The notes beneath the pieces are model-generated. The model made no database searches. It saw only the letters and a program-made list of their open reading frames with translations, and was not told the origin of the DNA. From Prevotella lacticifex (GTDB taxonomy: Bacteria > Bacteroidota > Bacteroidia > Bacteroidales > Bacteroidaceae): 64,000 nt of DNA. Shown here piece after piece: positions 63,977 to 64,000 of this stretch. Position 1 is the first letter of the stretch. Each line of letters starts with the position of its first letter. Location: the NCBI RefSeq assembly GCF_019973375.1, contig NZ_BPTV01000001.1, positions 2,063,104-2,127,103 of the forward strand. The letters are read 5' to 3'. Both the position numbers and the translations under genes were made by a program.

Positions 63977-64000
63977 GAAATTTATCCATAAAAAGCAATC

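Overview
The window reads as chromosomal DNA of a Bacteroidales bacterium, most likely Prevotellaceae. The evidence is: many copies of the Bacteroidetes promoter pair (a -33 TTG about 19-20 bp before a -7 TAnnTTTG), usually without a strong Shine-Dalgarno sequence; family-typical proteins (DUF5686, DUF3078, thioester-less alpha-2-macroglobulin, the DUF4922-SpoIID fusion, PIF1-type helicase with a TPR tail); a bacterial myo-inositol-phosphate synthase operon; and Kdo synthesis genes for lipid A/LPS. The placement is inference from gene content. No rRNA, tRNA, phage, complete insertion sequence or CRISPR array was recognised.

Layout. 0.9-4.1 kb: PIF1-like helicase and pyruvate kinase (-). 5.3-7.4 kb: divergent outer-membrane proteins. 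7.9-11.2 kb: kdsA, kdsD and a cardiolipin-synthase-like protein (-). 12.0-14.5 kb: transketolase and RpiB (+), ended by a clear terminator. 14.6-16.8 kb: IspH, a small membrane protein and a degenerate metallo-beta-lactamase-fold lipoprotein (+). 16.9-19.1 kb: TPR protein, def, ruvX and a SPOR lipoprotein (-). 19.3-23.7 kb: ytxH, holin-like, small protein, lemA, M48 protease, then an SGNH hydrolase, recX and comF (+). 24.2-30.2 kb: DUF5686 protein, then a three-gene inositol-lipid operon (-). 30.8-36.5 kb: giant alpha-2-macroglobulin (-). 36.7-40.8 kb: GH94 phosphorylase, small anchored protein and aroC (+). 41-42.7 kb: pyrK-pyrD (-). 42.7-47 kb: a gene-poor repeat island with one HTH regulator. 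47-49.8 kb: holA, HsdR-N domain protein and a DjlA-like co-chaperone. 49.8-51.5 kb: another repeat-rich gap. 51.5-53.3 kb: Nif3 and zinc-ribbon proteins (-). 54.5-56.7 kb: aguA and aguB (agmatine to putrescine). 57-64 kb: UmuC-like polymerase, a hypothetical protein, an AmpG-like permease and a 1267-residue GT2 / HIT-like / SpoIID fusion (-).

The coding genes are mostly housekeeping. The unusual biology is in the gaps. Four dispersed arrays share one design: an imperfect 15-bp palindrome around AAACGGnCCGTTT plus a 7-nt spacer, giving a 22-bp period. An unrelated array with the same palindrome-plus-7 design (23-bp period, about ten units) lies in the apparent leader of pyrKD. The 42.7-45.0 kb gap stacks six kinds of repeat. 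Short duplications of gene 3' ends bracket palindromic inserts at several places, and one remnant now forms a terminator. A promoter-bearing repeat occurs twice with a third, related copy. A 34-codon reading frame at 54.0 kb has its own promoter, ribosome binding site and terminator. Everything here was read by eye, so relatedness beyond motif level needs database comparison.
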